From Streptomyces cyaneochromogenes (GTDB lineage: Bacteria; Actinomycetota; Actinomycetes; Streptomycetales; Streptomycetaceae): a stretch of 64,000 nucleotides of DNA. The stretch lies in NCBI RefSeq assembly GCF_003963535.1, contig NZ_CP034539.1:3534001-3598000 (forward strand), written 5' to 3'. The translations under genes were made by a program, and so were the position numbers. The notes under the pieces are model-generated. The model did no database searches. It was given only the letters and a program-made list of their open reading frames with translations, and was not told the DNA's origin. Positions 52,159-60,932 of the stretch are shown one piece after another; the first letter of the stretch is position 1, and the number at the start of each line of letters is the position of its first letter.

Positions 52159-53082
52159 TCAGCGGGGGCCGGCGTCCCGGGCATACCTGGTGGCAACGGT
52201 TCGCAGAGCGTCGAGCACCCTTCCGACCGCCGGCCCGTCCTCTCCGCCCTTCCGCACCGCCCCCACCACATGCCGAACCGGCCGCTGCTCCCCCACCTCC
52301 CGCATCACGACCCCGCCCCTGGGCACGGCGGCAGCCATGCGCGGCACCAGTGCCACCCCCATCCCCGCCTCCACCATCGCCAGGATCGCCGTCCACCCGG
52401 CCGCCGAATGTCCCTGCCGAGGACTGAACCCGGCCGCCTCGCACGCCCCCCGCGTGATGTCCGACCACGGCCCGCTGCCGCCGAAGATCCAGTCCTCCTC
52501 GGCGAGATCGGCCAGCCGCACCTCGCCGGCCCCCGCCAGCCGATGCCCGCGGGGCAACGCGACATCCAGTGGGTCCGCGAGCAAGGGCACCTGGGTGAAC
52601 CGCGCGTCGCCCACCGCCGGCGCCTGCGCGGCCAGCGACAGCGCGAGGTCCACCTCCCCGGCGGCCAGCAACTCGTACGCCTCCCCGGCCTCGGTCTCCC
52701 GCACCCGTACGACCACCCCGGGATGTGTCTCCCGCAGCGCCCGCACGGCCGGGACGACCAGCGCGGGCACCGCCGTGGAGAAGGCGCCCACCCGGACCTC
52801 GCCGACCTCACCGTGCACGTAGGCCGCCAACTCGGCGTCCGCCCGCTCCAGTTGCTCGAAGACGGCCTCGGCGTGCCGCAGCACCAGCCGCGCCGCGTCC
52901 GTGAGCCGCACCCGTCGCCCCTGCGCCTCCAGCAACGGCACCCCGACCTGCTTGGCGAGATTCGTCAGCTGCTGCGACACGGCCGACGGCGTCATCCGCA
53001 ACGCCTCGGCCGTCGCGGTCACGGTCCCCCGCTCCCGCAGCGTCCGCAGGATCTGCAGCTTCCGGATGTCCCACTCGACCAT
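52159..53082 (-). CDS. LysR-family transcriptional regulator
   Basis: 307 aa. N-terminal helix-turn-helix LRERGTVTATAEALRMTPSAVSQQLTNLAKQVG, then a periplasmic-binding-like effector domain with VRVGAFSTAVPALVVPAVRAL. ATG 53082. It lies 14 bases after the EamA exporter gene on the same strand, so it is probably co-transcribed with it. Members often control a neighbouring exporter. Effector unknown. Confidence 0.92.
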   Translation of the reverse strand: MVEWDIRKLQILRTLRERGTVTATAEALRMTPSAVSQQLTNLAKQVGVPLLEAQGRRVRLTDAARLVLRHAEAVFEQLERADAELAAYVHGEVGEVRVGAFSTAVPALVVPAVRALRETHPGVVVRVRETEAGEAYELLAAGEVDLALSLAAQAPAVGDARFTQVPLLADPLDVALPRGHRLAGAGEVRLADLAEEDWIFGGSGPWSDITRGACEAAGFSPRQGHSAAGWTAILAMVEAGMGVALVPRMAAAVPRGGVVMREVGEQRPVRHVVGAVRKGGEDGPAVGRVLDALRTVATRYARDAGPR

Positions 53083-53096
53083 GGCGGCAACCTACG

Positions 53097-54074
53097 TCAC
53101 CGACGCGCCGCCGCACCCAGGACGACTCCGCCGAGGATCAGCGCCATGCACAGCACCTGCGGCCGGCCGATGCTCTCGCCGAGGACAGCCCAGGACAGCA
53201 GGGCCACGCACACCGGCTGGAGGTAGTAGACGACCCCGGCGCGGCTCGGGCCGACCAGCGCGATCGCACGGTTCCAGGCGAAGAAGGCGACGGCGGAGGA
53301 GGCGACCCCCACGTACAGGATCGGCAAGGCGGTGCCGGGCGTCGGATCGAAGCCGCCCTGCACGGCGAGGCTCACCCCCTGCGCGGGCAGCAGCAGCGCC
53401 GTGCCCAGCAGGAACGTGGTGAACAGGAAGGCCGTACCGCCGAGTTCGGCCGGCTTGCGCCGCAACAGGCCGCTGTACGAGGCGAAGCAGCAGGCAGCCG
53501 CCACCATCCACAGGTCGCCCGCCGCGAAACCTCCTGCGCCTCCTCGCGCGCCTCCTCCGATGAGCAGTACGACGCCCGCACACGCCGTCAGCAGCCCCAG
53601 CACCCGGCGCGCTCCCAGCCGTACCCCCGCGGCCCGTTCGAACACGGCCATCAGGACCGGCGAGGCGGCCATGATCATGCCCATGTTGGCGGCGGGCGTG
53701 GTCAACCCGGCCTGGTTGACGAGGGTGTTGTAGACGGCCACGCCGAGGAGCGAGGCGGCGACCACGTAGCCGAGGTGACGGCGGATCGACTGCCGCTGGC
53801 GCCAGGCCTGCCGAGCCCCGAAGGGGGCCACCGCGACCAGCGCCACCAGCCATCTCCAGAACGCCTGCTGCACCGGCGGCACACTGTCGGCCAGCGCCCG
53901 GGAGGTGACGAAGCTGCCGGACCAGACGACGGTGGCGAGCGCGGCGAGCGCGATGCCGAGGGCGGTCGCCTTGAGGAGGGGGGTCGGGGCGGGGGCCGTC
54001 CTGGTTGTTCTGGCCGTCCTGGTTGTTCTGGCTGTCCTGGTTGTTCTGGCTGTCCTGGGGAGGACGACGGTCAC
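53097..54074 (-). CDS. EamA/DMT-family metabolite exporter
   Basis: 325 aa with ten membrane segments in two EamA repeats. Opens TVVLPRTARTTRTARTTRTA, a tandem Arg/Thr hexapeptide repeat encoded by an 18-bp DNA repeat, then ALGIALAALATVVWSGSFV. GTG 54074 has AAAGGA. Likely exports an amino acid or small metabolite. Confidence 0.9.
   Translation of the reverse strand: MTVVLPRTARTTRTARTTRTARTTRTAPAPTPLLKATALGIALAALATVVWSGSFVTSRALADSVPPVQQAFWRWLVALVAVAPFGARQAWRQRQSIRRHLGYVVAASLLGVAVYNTLVNQAGLTTPAANMGMIMAASPVLMAVFERAAGVRLGARRVLGLLTACAGVVLLIGGGARGGAGGFAAGDLWMVAAACCFASYSGLLRRKPAELGGTAFLFTTFLLGTALLLPAQGVSLAVQGGFDPTPGTALPILYVGVASSAVAFFAWNRAIALVGPSRAGVVYYLQPVCVALLSWAVLGESIGRPQVLCMALILGGVVLGAAARR
54001..54054. 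repeat. 18-bp tandem repeat, three copies
   Basis: CTGGTTGTTCTGGCYGTC three times in a row. On the minus strand it encodes the RTARTT hexapeptide in the EamA N-terminus. Confidence 0.85.
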
Positions 54075-54109
54075 GGAGATCCTTTCGCTGGTCGGTGATC
54101 GGGCTCGAT

Positions 54110-55051
54110 CTACCGTCGCAGCGCTGGAACTGTCACGTCCATCGAATCTTTCCGAAGCTTCTCTTCAGTGGAACTGAAAGGTCGTACGGCCTTCGCGCCC
54201 GCCCCGATCTGCCCCACCACCGTCGCCCCGAACGCGAGGGCCATACCCACCAGTTGCACCGGCGTCAGCGCCTGTCCCAGCGCCGCCCAGCCCACCACCG
54301 CGGCGGTCAGGGGCGACAGCGGGCCGAGGAAGGTGACCTGTGTGGCGCTGAGGCGGCCGATGCCGCGGAACCAGAGCCAGTACGCGACCGCCGTGTTCGC
54401 CAGGGCCAGGTAGAGGTAGCCGGCGGTCGCCCGGCCGTCGAGCGCGGGTGGTGCGCCCTCGACCAGGAGGGCTAGCGGGGCGATGAGCAGGCCGCCCGCG
54501 GTGAGCTGCCAGCCGGTGAGGGCGAGCGGGCCGACGCCGTCCGGGCGCCCCCAGCGCTTGGTCAGGACCGTGCCGGTGCCCATGGACGCCGTGGCGGCGA
54601 GGGCCGCCAGCACACCGACGGGGTCGAGCGCGCCGGCCGCCTTCAGCACGACCAGGCTGACGCCGGACGCCGCCACGACGCCGGTGAGCACGTTCCGCGG
54701 CGTCGGCCGTTGCCCCAGCAGGAGCGCCGCGAGGCCCACGACCAGCAGCGGACCGACCGAGCCGACGACGGCCGCCATGCCGCCCGGCAGCCGGTACGCG
54801 GAGAGGAAGAGCAACGGGAAGAAGGCGCCGATGTTCAGCGCGCCCAGCACCGCCGACTTCCACCACCAGGCGCCGCGCGGGAGGACGCGGGCGAGGGCGA
54901 GCAGCAGCAGACCGGCGGGGAGGGCGCGCATCAGGCCGGTGAAGAGGGGCCGGTCCGGCGGCAGGAACTCGGTGGTGACCGCGTAGGTCGTGCCCCAGGA
55001 GATCGGGGCGAGGGCGGTGAGCAGTATCAGGGCGGCACGGTTGGCAGGCAT
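54110..55051 (-). CDS. EamA/DMT-family exporter, MarR-controlled
   Basis: 313 aa from ATG 55051, ten membrane segments in two EamA repeats (SWGTTYAVTTEFLPPDRPLF, later PTPRNVLTGVVAASGVSLVVLK and GTVLTKRWG). A GTG four codons earlier is possible but leaves no room for a ribosome site. Divergent from the MarR gene with a perfect operator-like repeat between, so it is the probable MarR target. Cargo unknown. Confidence 0.88.
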   Translation of the reverse strand: MPANRAALILLTALAPISWGTTYAVTTEFLPPDRPLFTGLMRALPAGLLLLALARVLPRGAWWWKSAVLGALNIGAFFPLLFLSAYRLPGGMAAVVGSVGPLLVVGLAALLLGQRPTPRNVLTGVVAASGVSLVVLKAAGALDPVGVLAALAATASMGTGTVLTKRWGRPDGVGPLALTGWQLTAGGLLIAPLALLVEGAPPALDGRATAGYLYLALANTAVAYWLWFRGIGRLSATQVTFLGPLSPLTAAVVGWAALGQALTPVQLVGMALAFGATVVGQIGAGAKAVRPFSSTEEKLRKDSMDVTVPALRR

Positions 55052-55084
55052 GGAGTGACGCACCTTCCAGAGTAGGTCAGTAGC

Positions 55085-55108
55085 AAGTAGCTTAGCTCCA
55101 AGCTACTT
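55085..55108. promoter_or_regulatory. Candidate MarR operator
   Basis: A perfect 9-bp inverted repeat AAGTAGCTT/AAGCTACTT with a 6-base spacer, midway between the divergent EamA and MarR starts. Confidence 0.6.
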
Positions 55109-55160
55109 TCCGTCAAGCCACTTTCTTGCGGGCGAGCAACCGACCGCCGATACTCGGCCC

Positions 55161-55673
55161 ATGAGCGAACGCCCGCAGCGCCAGGACCCCGTCGACGCGA
55201 TCATCGACCAGTGGGCGACCGTGCGCCCCGACCTCGACACCAGGCCGATGGAGATCTTCGGGCGGATCCACCGCCTCTCCCGCACGATGGGCGACCGCAC
55301 GGAGAAGGCGTACGCGCCCCACGGCATCTCGCGCGGCGAGTTCGACGTCCTGGCGACGCTGCGCCGCTCCGGCGAGCCCTACACGCTCTCACCCCGCCAG
55401 CTCTCGGCGACGCTGATGCTCACCACCGGAGGCATGACCGGCCGCCTCGACAAACTGGAACGGGCCGGCCTGCTGCGCCGCTCCCCCGACCCGCACGACC
55501 GCCGCGGCCTGCACGTCACGCTCACCGAGAAGGGGCTGGCCCTCATCGACGAGGCGGTCGGCGCGGGTGTCGCCGTCCAGACGGAGGCCCTGTCGGCCCT
55601 CACCGACGAGCAGGCCGGCCAACTGGCCGACCTGCTGCGGGAACTGCTCGCGGGGACGCCCGAAGACCGGTAG
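55161..55673 (+). CDS. MarR-family transcriptional regulator
   Basis: 170 aa. Winged helix: GEFDVLATLRRSGEPYTLSPRQLSATLMLTTGGMTGRLDKLERAGLLRRSPDPHDRRG, with the Asp-Arg-Arg wing of MarR proteins. A Cys-free sensor. ATG 55161. Divergent from the EamA exporter, which it presumably represses until a small ligand binds. Confidence 0.92.
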   Translation: MSERPQRQDPVDAIIDQWATVRPDLDTRPMEIFGRIHRLSRTMGDRTEKAYAPHGISRGEFDVLATLRRSGEPYTLSPRQLSATLMLTTGGMTGRLDKLERAGLLRRSPDPHDRRGLHVTLTEKGLALIDEAVGAGVAVQTEALSALTDEQAGQLADLLRELLAGTPEDR

Positions 55674-55705
55674 GGATGCCCGAGCACCGGTAGGCAGGCC
55701 TCCGC

Positions 55706-57184
55706 TCACCCCAGGTGAGCGACGAGCGCCGCCTCGACCGCCGCCGCGTCCGCCGCGTCCGCCGCCCACGCCACGTATCCGTCGGGCCTCACGAGCACGG
55801 TCGTACGGCGGTCGCCCGCCCAGCGCTCGACGGCCAGCCGGTCCTCGCGGGCGCCCTGGCCGTCGTACGACTCCGCTTCGTCCGCCCTCGGCGTGATCAG
55901 CACGAACCGCCCGCCGCGCAGGGCCTCGTAGAGGCGGCCGCCGCCGGCGAGTGCGACGTCGGAGGCTCGGGTGCCGGCAAGGCGGTGGGCGCCGCGTGGA
56001 GCGGGGTAGCGGTAGCCGATGCCGGAGATCTGGGCCAGGGCCTTCGCCCGGGCCGGCCGGGCCACGCGGGCGAAGGCGGAGACGAGGGCGCGTACGGCTC
56101 GCAGGCCCGGGCTCTGCGCCCGTGCCAGCCGGACCAGCCCGCCACTGCTGCGCAGCACGGCCTTGCCGACGGGGTGGCGCTCGGCCTGGTAGCTGTCCAG
56201 CAGACCCTCCGGCGCCCAGCCCCGCACGGCCGCGGCCAGCTTCCAGCCGAGGTTGGCCGCGTCCTGGAGGCCGGTGTTCATGCCCTGACCGCCGGCCGGC
56301 GAGTGCACGTGCGCGGCGTCGCCGGCGAGGAAGACCCGCCCGACCCGGTACTCGGGTGCCTGCCGTTCGTCGCTGTGGAAGCGGGAGAGCCAGCGGGCGT
56401 CGTGCATGCCGAAGTCGGTACCCAGGGCGCGCCGGGTGACGTCCTTGACCTCGTCGAGGTCGAGCGGGACGTCGTCGGGGACCTCGTGGCGTCGGCTCCA
56501 GCCCATGACGCGGTACCAGCCGTCACCGAAGGCCGCGATCATCGCGAAGGCGTCACCCGCGCCGTTGACGGTGAGCACGCTCCCCGGCTGCTCGGTGAGC
56601 CGGACGTCCGCGAGGAACAGGGACTTGATGACGGAGACGCCGGGAAAGGGCAGGCCGACGGCACGGCGTACGGAGCTGCGGTGCCCGTCCGCGCCGACGA
56701 CGTAGGCCGCGCGACGCGTGACGACCGCCCCGTCCGGGCCGCGTACATCGAGGTCGACCCCACTGTCGTCCTGCCGCAGCCCGACGACCTCGTTCTCGAA
56801 GAGGAACTCGACGCCGAGCTCCCGCGCCCGCCGCTCCAGCAGCCGCTCGACCTCGTACTGCGGGGTGATGAGCAGGAACGGGAAGCGGGACGGCAGCGTG
56901 CCCAGGTCGAGCGAGAGACGACGGAAGAGTCGCAGCTCGGTGATGGTGCTGCCGGTGGCGAGCAGCGGGTCGGCGAGGCCGCGGGCGTCGAGCTGCTCCA
57001 GGGTGCGGGCGTGCACGCCGAAGGCGCGGGAGAGGTTGCTGATCTTGTGGGGGCGCTTCTCGACGAGGGCGACGGGGACGCCGGCGGCGGCGAGGTCACC
57101 GGCGAGGAGGAGGCCGGTGGGGCCGGCGCCGACGACGATCACGGGGTGGGTGATGCCTACGGTGCCGGTGTGAGTGCCGTTCAT
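55706..57184 (-). CDS. FAD-dependent aromatic monooxygenase
   Basis: 492 aa. FAD sites VIVVGAGPTGLLLAGDL, the conserved YVVGADGHRSSVRR and VFLAGDAAHVHSPAGGQGMNTGLQDA, all in order. It belongs to the phenol hydroxylase / tetracycline- or rifampicin-monooxygenase family, and could hydroxylate a drug or a phenol. Divergent from a TetR gene across several shared operators, which suggests induction by a substrate-like compound. ATG 57184. Confidence 0.9.
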   Translation of the reverse strand: MNGTHTGTVGITHPVIVVGAGPTGLLLAGDLAAAGVPVALVEKRPHKISNLSRAFGVHARTLEQLDARGLADPLLATGSTITELRLFRRLSLDLGTLPSRFPFLLITPQYEVERLLERRARELGVEFLFENEVVGLRQDDSGVDLDVRGPDGAVVTRRAAYVVGADGHRSSVRRAVGLPFPGVSVIKSLFLADVRLTEQPGSVLTVNGAGDAFAMIAAFGDGWYRVMGWSRRHEVPDDVPLDLDEVKDVTRRALGTDFGMHDARWLSRFHSDERQAPEYRVGRVFLAGDAAHVHSPAGGQGMNTGLQDAANLGWKLAAAVRGWAPEGLLDSYQAERHPVGKAVLRSSGGLVRLARAQSPGLRAVRALVSAFARVARPARAKALAQISGIGYRYPAPRGAHRLAGTRASDVALAGGGRLYEALRGGRFVLITPRADEAESYDGQGAREDRLAVERWAGDRRTTVLVRPDGYVAWAADAADAAAVEAALVAHLG

Positions 57185-57199
57185 GGTGGCCTCCTATTG

Positions 57200-57297
57200 T
57201 CAACACTCGTTTGCCAACGTCTGTTTGCCAACGCTTGTTGGCAACATTAGAACCGCACCCTTTGGGTGTCAACAGGTGTTGGCCTACAGTTGTTGGC
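57200..57297. promoter_or_regulatory. Multiple TetR-type operator repeats
   Basis: A perfect 7-bp dyad TTGCCAA/TTGGCAA (57225-57244, spacer 6) is surrounded by related GTTTGCCAAC and CAACA..TGTTG half sites across the divergent promoter. Several GTTGGC-like halves suggest cooperative binding. Confidence 0.6.
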
Positions 57298-57879
57298 ATG
57301 ATGCACAGCAAGCCCTCCACTCCGCCTCGCCGCTCCGAGGCCACGCGCAAGGCGATCCTCGACGCCGCCCGCGAGCGCTTCGCGACCGACGGGTACGACC
57401 GCGCCACCATCCGGGCCATCGCCAAGGACGCGTCCATCGATCCGTCGATGGTGATGCGCTACTACGGCAACAAGGAGGGCCTGTTCGCGGCGGCCGTCGC
57501 CATCGATCTGCGGCTGCCCGACCCGGGGTCACTGACCCGGGAGGACGTCGGCCGGGCGCTCGTGACGCACTTCCTGAGCATGTGGGAGAGGAACGAGGTG
57601 CTCACGGCCCTGCTCAGAGTCGGCGTGACCAACGAGGCCGGGGCCGAGCGCATGCGGGGCATCTTCGGGGACCAGCTGGTGCCGGTCGCGCGCCGGATGT
57701 GCCCCGACCCCGAGCAGGCCCCCGCGCGGGCGGCCCTGGTCTCGGCGCAGTTGCTGGGGCTGGCGCTCACGCGCTACGTCCTGCGGTTTCCGCCCGCCGT
57801 GGATCTGGCCCCCGAGGAGGTCGTGGCATGGCTGGCGCCCACGGTGCAGCGGTATCTGACGGCGCCGTACCCGGCGTGA
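57298..57879 (+). CDS. TetR-family transcriptional regulator
   Basis: 193 aa. N-terminal helix-turn-helix AILDAARERFATDGYDRATIRAIAKDASIDPSMVMRYYGNKEGLFAAAV; C-terminal ligand-binding helices. ATG 57298 directly follows an operator, so the message may be nearly leaderless. Divergent from the FAD monooxygenase, its likely target. Confidence 0.93.
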   Translation: MMHSKPSTPPRRSEATRKAILDAARERFATDGYDRATIRAIAKDASIDPSMVMRYYGNKEGLFAAAVAIDLRLPDPGSLTREDVGRALVTHFLSMWERNEVLTALLRVGVTNEAGAERMRGIFGDQLVPVARRMCPDPEQAPARAALVSAQLLGLALTRYVLRFPPAVDLAPEEVVAWLAPTVQRYLTAPYPA

Positions 57880-58024
57880 GAACACACCGAGGGCGCCGGC
57901 CTCGTCGTCGCATACGGCGGTTACGCGTACGTGGTGACGGGGCCGACGCCCTCGGGAAGAGCTGTGAGCGGGCTCAGCCGCCCTGATCAGGCCTTCTCGG
58001 CCTGCTCGACCTGCTCGGGCCTGT

Positions 58025-58282
58025 TCAGGCCTTCGCCTTGGCCTTTGCCTTCGGCTGGCGGTCGGTGGAGCGGTCCAGGACCATCACGAGGCCCGCGATG
58101 ACCGCGAACAGCACGATCGGGGCCAAGACGAACTGGCCCAGCGTCTCCATGACGCTCAGGCCCTGGCCGGGGTCGTCGCCGTCGTCACGCGTGAGCGCGA
58201 GCGCGGGGGACGACATGAGCAGCATCATCAGCGTCGTACCGGCAGCCAGGGCGCCGGCGCGCAGGGCGTTCTTCTTGTCCAC
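58025..58282 (-). CDS. Small membrane protein, unknown
   Basis: 85 aa: DKKNALRAGALAAGTTLMMLLMSSPALALTR (probable signal or first helix) then a second helix LGQFVLAPIVLFAVIAGLVMVLDR and an Ala/Lys tail. GTG 58282 is chosen; ATG 58306 would add eight residues. No family recognised. Alanine/lysine-rich tail may be periplasmic or cytoplasmic. Confidence 0.6.
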   Translation of the reverse strand: MDKKNALRAGALAAGTTLMMLLMSSPALALTRDDGDDPGQGLSVMETLGQFVLAPIVLFAVIAGLVMVLDRSTDRQPKAKAKAKA

Positions 58283-58356
58283 GGTCCCAAAAGTACAGAA
58301 CCCCATGACGGGCCGCGCGCCCGGGGTGCCGTATGCGACGCGGGCCCGCCCGGCCC

Positions 58357-60483
58357 TCACACCGGGTTCCCGTCGGGCGCGGCCGGCACCCCCGCCCGCA
58401 GCACCTCCACCAATGCCCGCACCCTGGGCGAAGCCGCCAGGTCCTCCAGCGTCACCGCCCTCCCCCCGGCATCGGCGATCGGCAGCCGCCAGTTCGGATA
58501 CTGGTCCCACGTCCCCGGCAGGTTCTGCGGCCGCCGGTCGCCCACGCCGTCCGGGAGCCAGACGCCGACCATGCGGGCCGGGGTGCGCAGCAGGAAGCGG
58601 TGGACGGCCTGGATCTCGGCCTCCTCCTCCGAGGTGCAGTGCCCGCCGTGGGAGCCGCGCAGCAGTCCCAGCCGGGACAGCAGCTCCAGCCACTCGCCGG
58701 TGTCCGCCGACGCCTGCGCCCGCTCCTGCTCCAGGGGGCGGGTCAACAGGCCGAGGCCGTCGCGGAGTTCGACGTGTTCGCCGGTGAGGCGGGCCGCGGT
58801 GGGCGGCAGGTCGTGGGTGGTGGCGGTGGCGAGGCAGTCGGCGCGCCAGGATGCGGGAGGCAGGGGTCGGCCGTCGCCGTCCCAGTCCCGCTCGAACCAC
58901 AGCACCGAGGTGCCGAGCACGCCCCGCGAACGCAACGTCTCCCGTACGCCCGGCTCCACCGTGCCGAGATCCTCCCCGATCACCACGGCCCCGGCCCGGG
59001 AGGCCTCCAGCACCAGGATCGCGAGCATGGCCTCGGCGTCGTAACGGACGTACGTCCCCTCCGTCGGCGCGTGCCCCTGCGGCACCCACCACAGCCGGAA
59101 CAGCCCCATGACGTGGTCGATGCGCAGGGCGCCCGCGGACCGGAACAACGCCCGCAGCAGTCGGCGGTACGGCTCGTACCCCGACTCGGCCAGCCGGTCC
59201 GGCCGCCAGGGCGGCAGCCCCCAGTCCTGGCCACGCGCGTTGAAGGCGTCCGGCGGCGCGCCCACCGACATCCCGGCGGCGAAGTACTCCTGCTGCGCCC
59301 AGGCGTCGGCGCCCCCGGGATGCACCCCGACCGCGAGGTCGTGCACGATCCCGACCGGCATCCCGGCTTCCCGGGCGGCGCGCTGGGCGGCGGTGAGCTG
59401 GGTGTCGGTGAGCCACGCGAGGCGGCAGTGGAAGTCGACCCGGTCCATCAACTCGCGTCGCGCGCGGGCCGTTTCGGGCGACCGGGGATCCCGCAGCCCC
59501 GCCGGCCACCGGGACCAGTCCGAGCCGTGCGCCTCGGCGAGCGCGCACCAGGTGGCGTGGTCCTCCAGCGCCTGCCCCTCGCGCGCGAGGAAGTCGACGT
59601 ACGCGGCCTGCCGCCCCGGCCCGAGCGGCACCTCGCGCACCAGTTCCAGCGCCTCGCGCTTCGCCTCCCACACCGCGTCCCGGTCGATCAGCTCCCCCTT
59701 GTCCAGCACCGCTTCCCGAAGCCGCCCGGCCCGCTCCAGCAGCCCCCGCACGCGCTCGCGGTCCTCGACGTACGCGAACTCGGGGACGTCCTCGACCCGC
59801 AGGTGCACGGGGTCGGGGAAGCGGCGGGAGGACGGGCGGTAGGGGGACGGGTCGGTAGGGGTGCCGGGTACGGCCGCGTGCAGCGGGTTGACCTGGACGA
59901 ATCCAGCGCCGAGCGCCCGGCCGGCCCAGGCGGCGAGTTCGGCGAGGTCGCCGAGGTCGCCCATGCCCCAGGAGCGACGGGAGAGGAGGGAGTAGAGCTG
60001 GACGAGAAGGCCGTACGAGCGTCCGGCGGGTGCGGGCAGGCGGGGCGGGGCGACGACCAGATGCGTGGTCGCCGTACGGCCGTCCGGCGCGGTCGCCGTC
60101 AAACGGTGGACGCCGGGCGGGAGTTGATCGACAGCGGCCTGCGACCCGCCCTGCTCGGTCTCGATGCGCAGCCGGGTGCCGGCCGGCAGGGCGGCCAGCG
60201 TCTCGGGCTCGGCGTCGCCGCTCCAGCACACCACCGTCGTCGGCAGCAGCCGCTCACGCAGCTCCCGCTCCCGGGCGGCGAGCGCGCCGCGGACGGCGTC
60301 GGGTGTGCTCGTGTCGATGTCGAGGGCGGCCAGGGCGAGGGTGAGTGCGGTGGCGGAGGCCGTGACCCTGCGGTCCGGGGACGGCTCGTAGGAGGTGGCG
60401 ACACCGTGCAGCTCGGCGAGCCGGGACAGGTCGTCGCAGGGGAGTTCCAGGTCCGGTGCGCCGGGCGGCCGCTGTGCTGTCAT
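58357..60483 (-). CDS. malQ: 4-alpha-glucanotransferase
   Basis: 708 aa GH77 amylomaltase that transfers glucan chains between maltodextrins. Blocks include SYGLLVQLYSLLSRRSWGMGDLGDL, PYRPSSRR, nucleophile region LRIDHVMGLFRLWW and acid/base region VVIGEDLGTV. The start at ATG 60483 touches the stop of a small upstream gene (TAG ATG), so translation is coupled. Confidence 0.95.
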   Translation of the reverse strand: MTAQRPPGAPDLELPCDDLSRLAELHGVATSYEPSPDRRVTASATALTLALAALDIDTSTPDAVRGALAARERELRERLLPTTVVCWSGDAEPETLAALPAGTRLRIETEQGGSQAAVDQLPPGVHRLTATAPDGRTATTHLVVAPPRLPAPAGRSYGLLVQLYSLLSRRSWGMGDLGDLAELAAWAGRALGAGFVQVNPLHAAVPGTPTDPSPYRPSSRRFPDPVHLRVEDVPEFAYVEDRERVRGLLERAGRLREAVLDKGELIDRDAVWEAKREALELVREVPLGPGRQAAYVDFLAREGQALEDHATWCALAEAHGSDWSRWPAGLRDPRSPETARARRELMDRVDFHCRLAWLTDTQLTAAQRAAREAGMPVGIVHDLAVGVHPGGADAWAQQEYFAAGMSVGAPPDAFNARGQDWGLPPWRPDRLAESGYEPYRRLLRALFRSAGALRIDHVMGLFRLWWVPQGHAPTEGTYVRYDAEAMLAILVLEASRAGAVVIGEDLGTVEPGVRETLRSRGVLGTSVLWFERDWDGDGRPLPPASWRADCLATATTHDLPPTAARLTGEHVELRDGLGLLTRPLEQERAQASADTGEWLELLSRLGLLRGSHGGHCTSEEEAEIQAVHRFLLRTPARMVGVWLPDGVGDRRPQNLPGTWDQYPNWRLPIADAGGRAVTLEDLAASPRVRALVEVLRAGVPAAPDGNPV

Positions 60484-60744
60484 CTAGGGCCTCGGGGCGC
60501 GCAAGTCCATGTCCACACCGGTGTCCATACCCGTATCCGCCTCCACGTCCCAGGTGGCCGCCTCGCTCGTCAGTGGCGCGGCGTCGGCGAGCGGCGGCTC
60601 GCTGGTGAGGGGCTCGGCGTCGGGGAGGGGCGGTTCGCTGGTGAGGGGGATCTCGGCACAGGCGCCCTCGGCACTGAAGACGCAGGCGTACATCTCGGGC
60701 TCGAAGGGCGCCTCAGGTTTGGACAGGGCCGACGCTGTGGCCAT
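60484..60744 (-). CDS. Small repetitive acidic protein coupled to malQ
   Basis: 86 aa from ATG 60744 with GGAGG 6 bases upstream. The middle repeats PLTSEPPLPDAE / PLTSEPPLADAA / PLTSE. Stop TAG directly abuts the malQ start. No family recognised; the strong ribosome site and coupling argue it is real. Function may lie in setting malQ expression or in a carbohydrate-related role. Confidence 0.6.
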   Translation of the reverse strand: MATASALSKPEAPFEPEMYACVFSAEGACAEIPLTSEPPLPDAEPLTSEPPLADAAPLTSEAATWDVEADTGMDTGVDMDLRAPRP

Positions 60745-60911
60745 GGGGGCCTCCTTTGGTCGTAGTACGACGGCGGGTCATCGCAGCCCTACCCAGTGGG
60801 CGCGTCGGCAGACGTACGGATGGGAACAACGTGCGTGTCATCACATTTCGTTCCGCAACATTTCCGTCGCCGCGCCTTCGCCGAAGGTGATTCACCGGTC
60901 ACTATTCACTC

Positions 60912-60923
60912 AGTACATGTACT
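60912..60923. promoter_or_regulatory. Candidate PadR operator
   Basis: Perfect palindrome AGTACATGTACT ending 10 bases before ATG 60933. PadR proteins often autorepress at such sites. Confidence 0.55.
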
Positions 60924-60932
60924 CAGTAGACA

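Noticed and set aside
58571..60765. Long plus-strand frames over malQ
   Set aside because: Shadow frames typical of high-GC genes; GH77 motifs are all on the minus strand.
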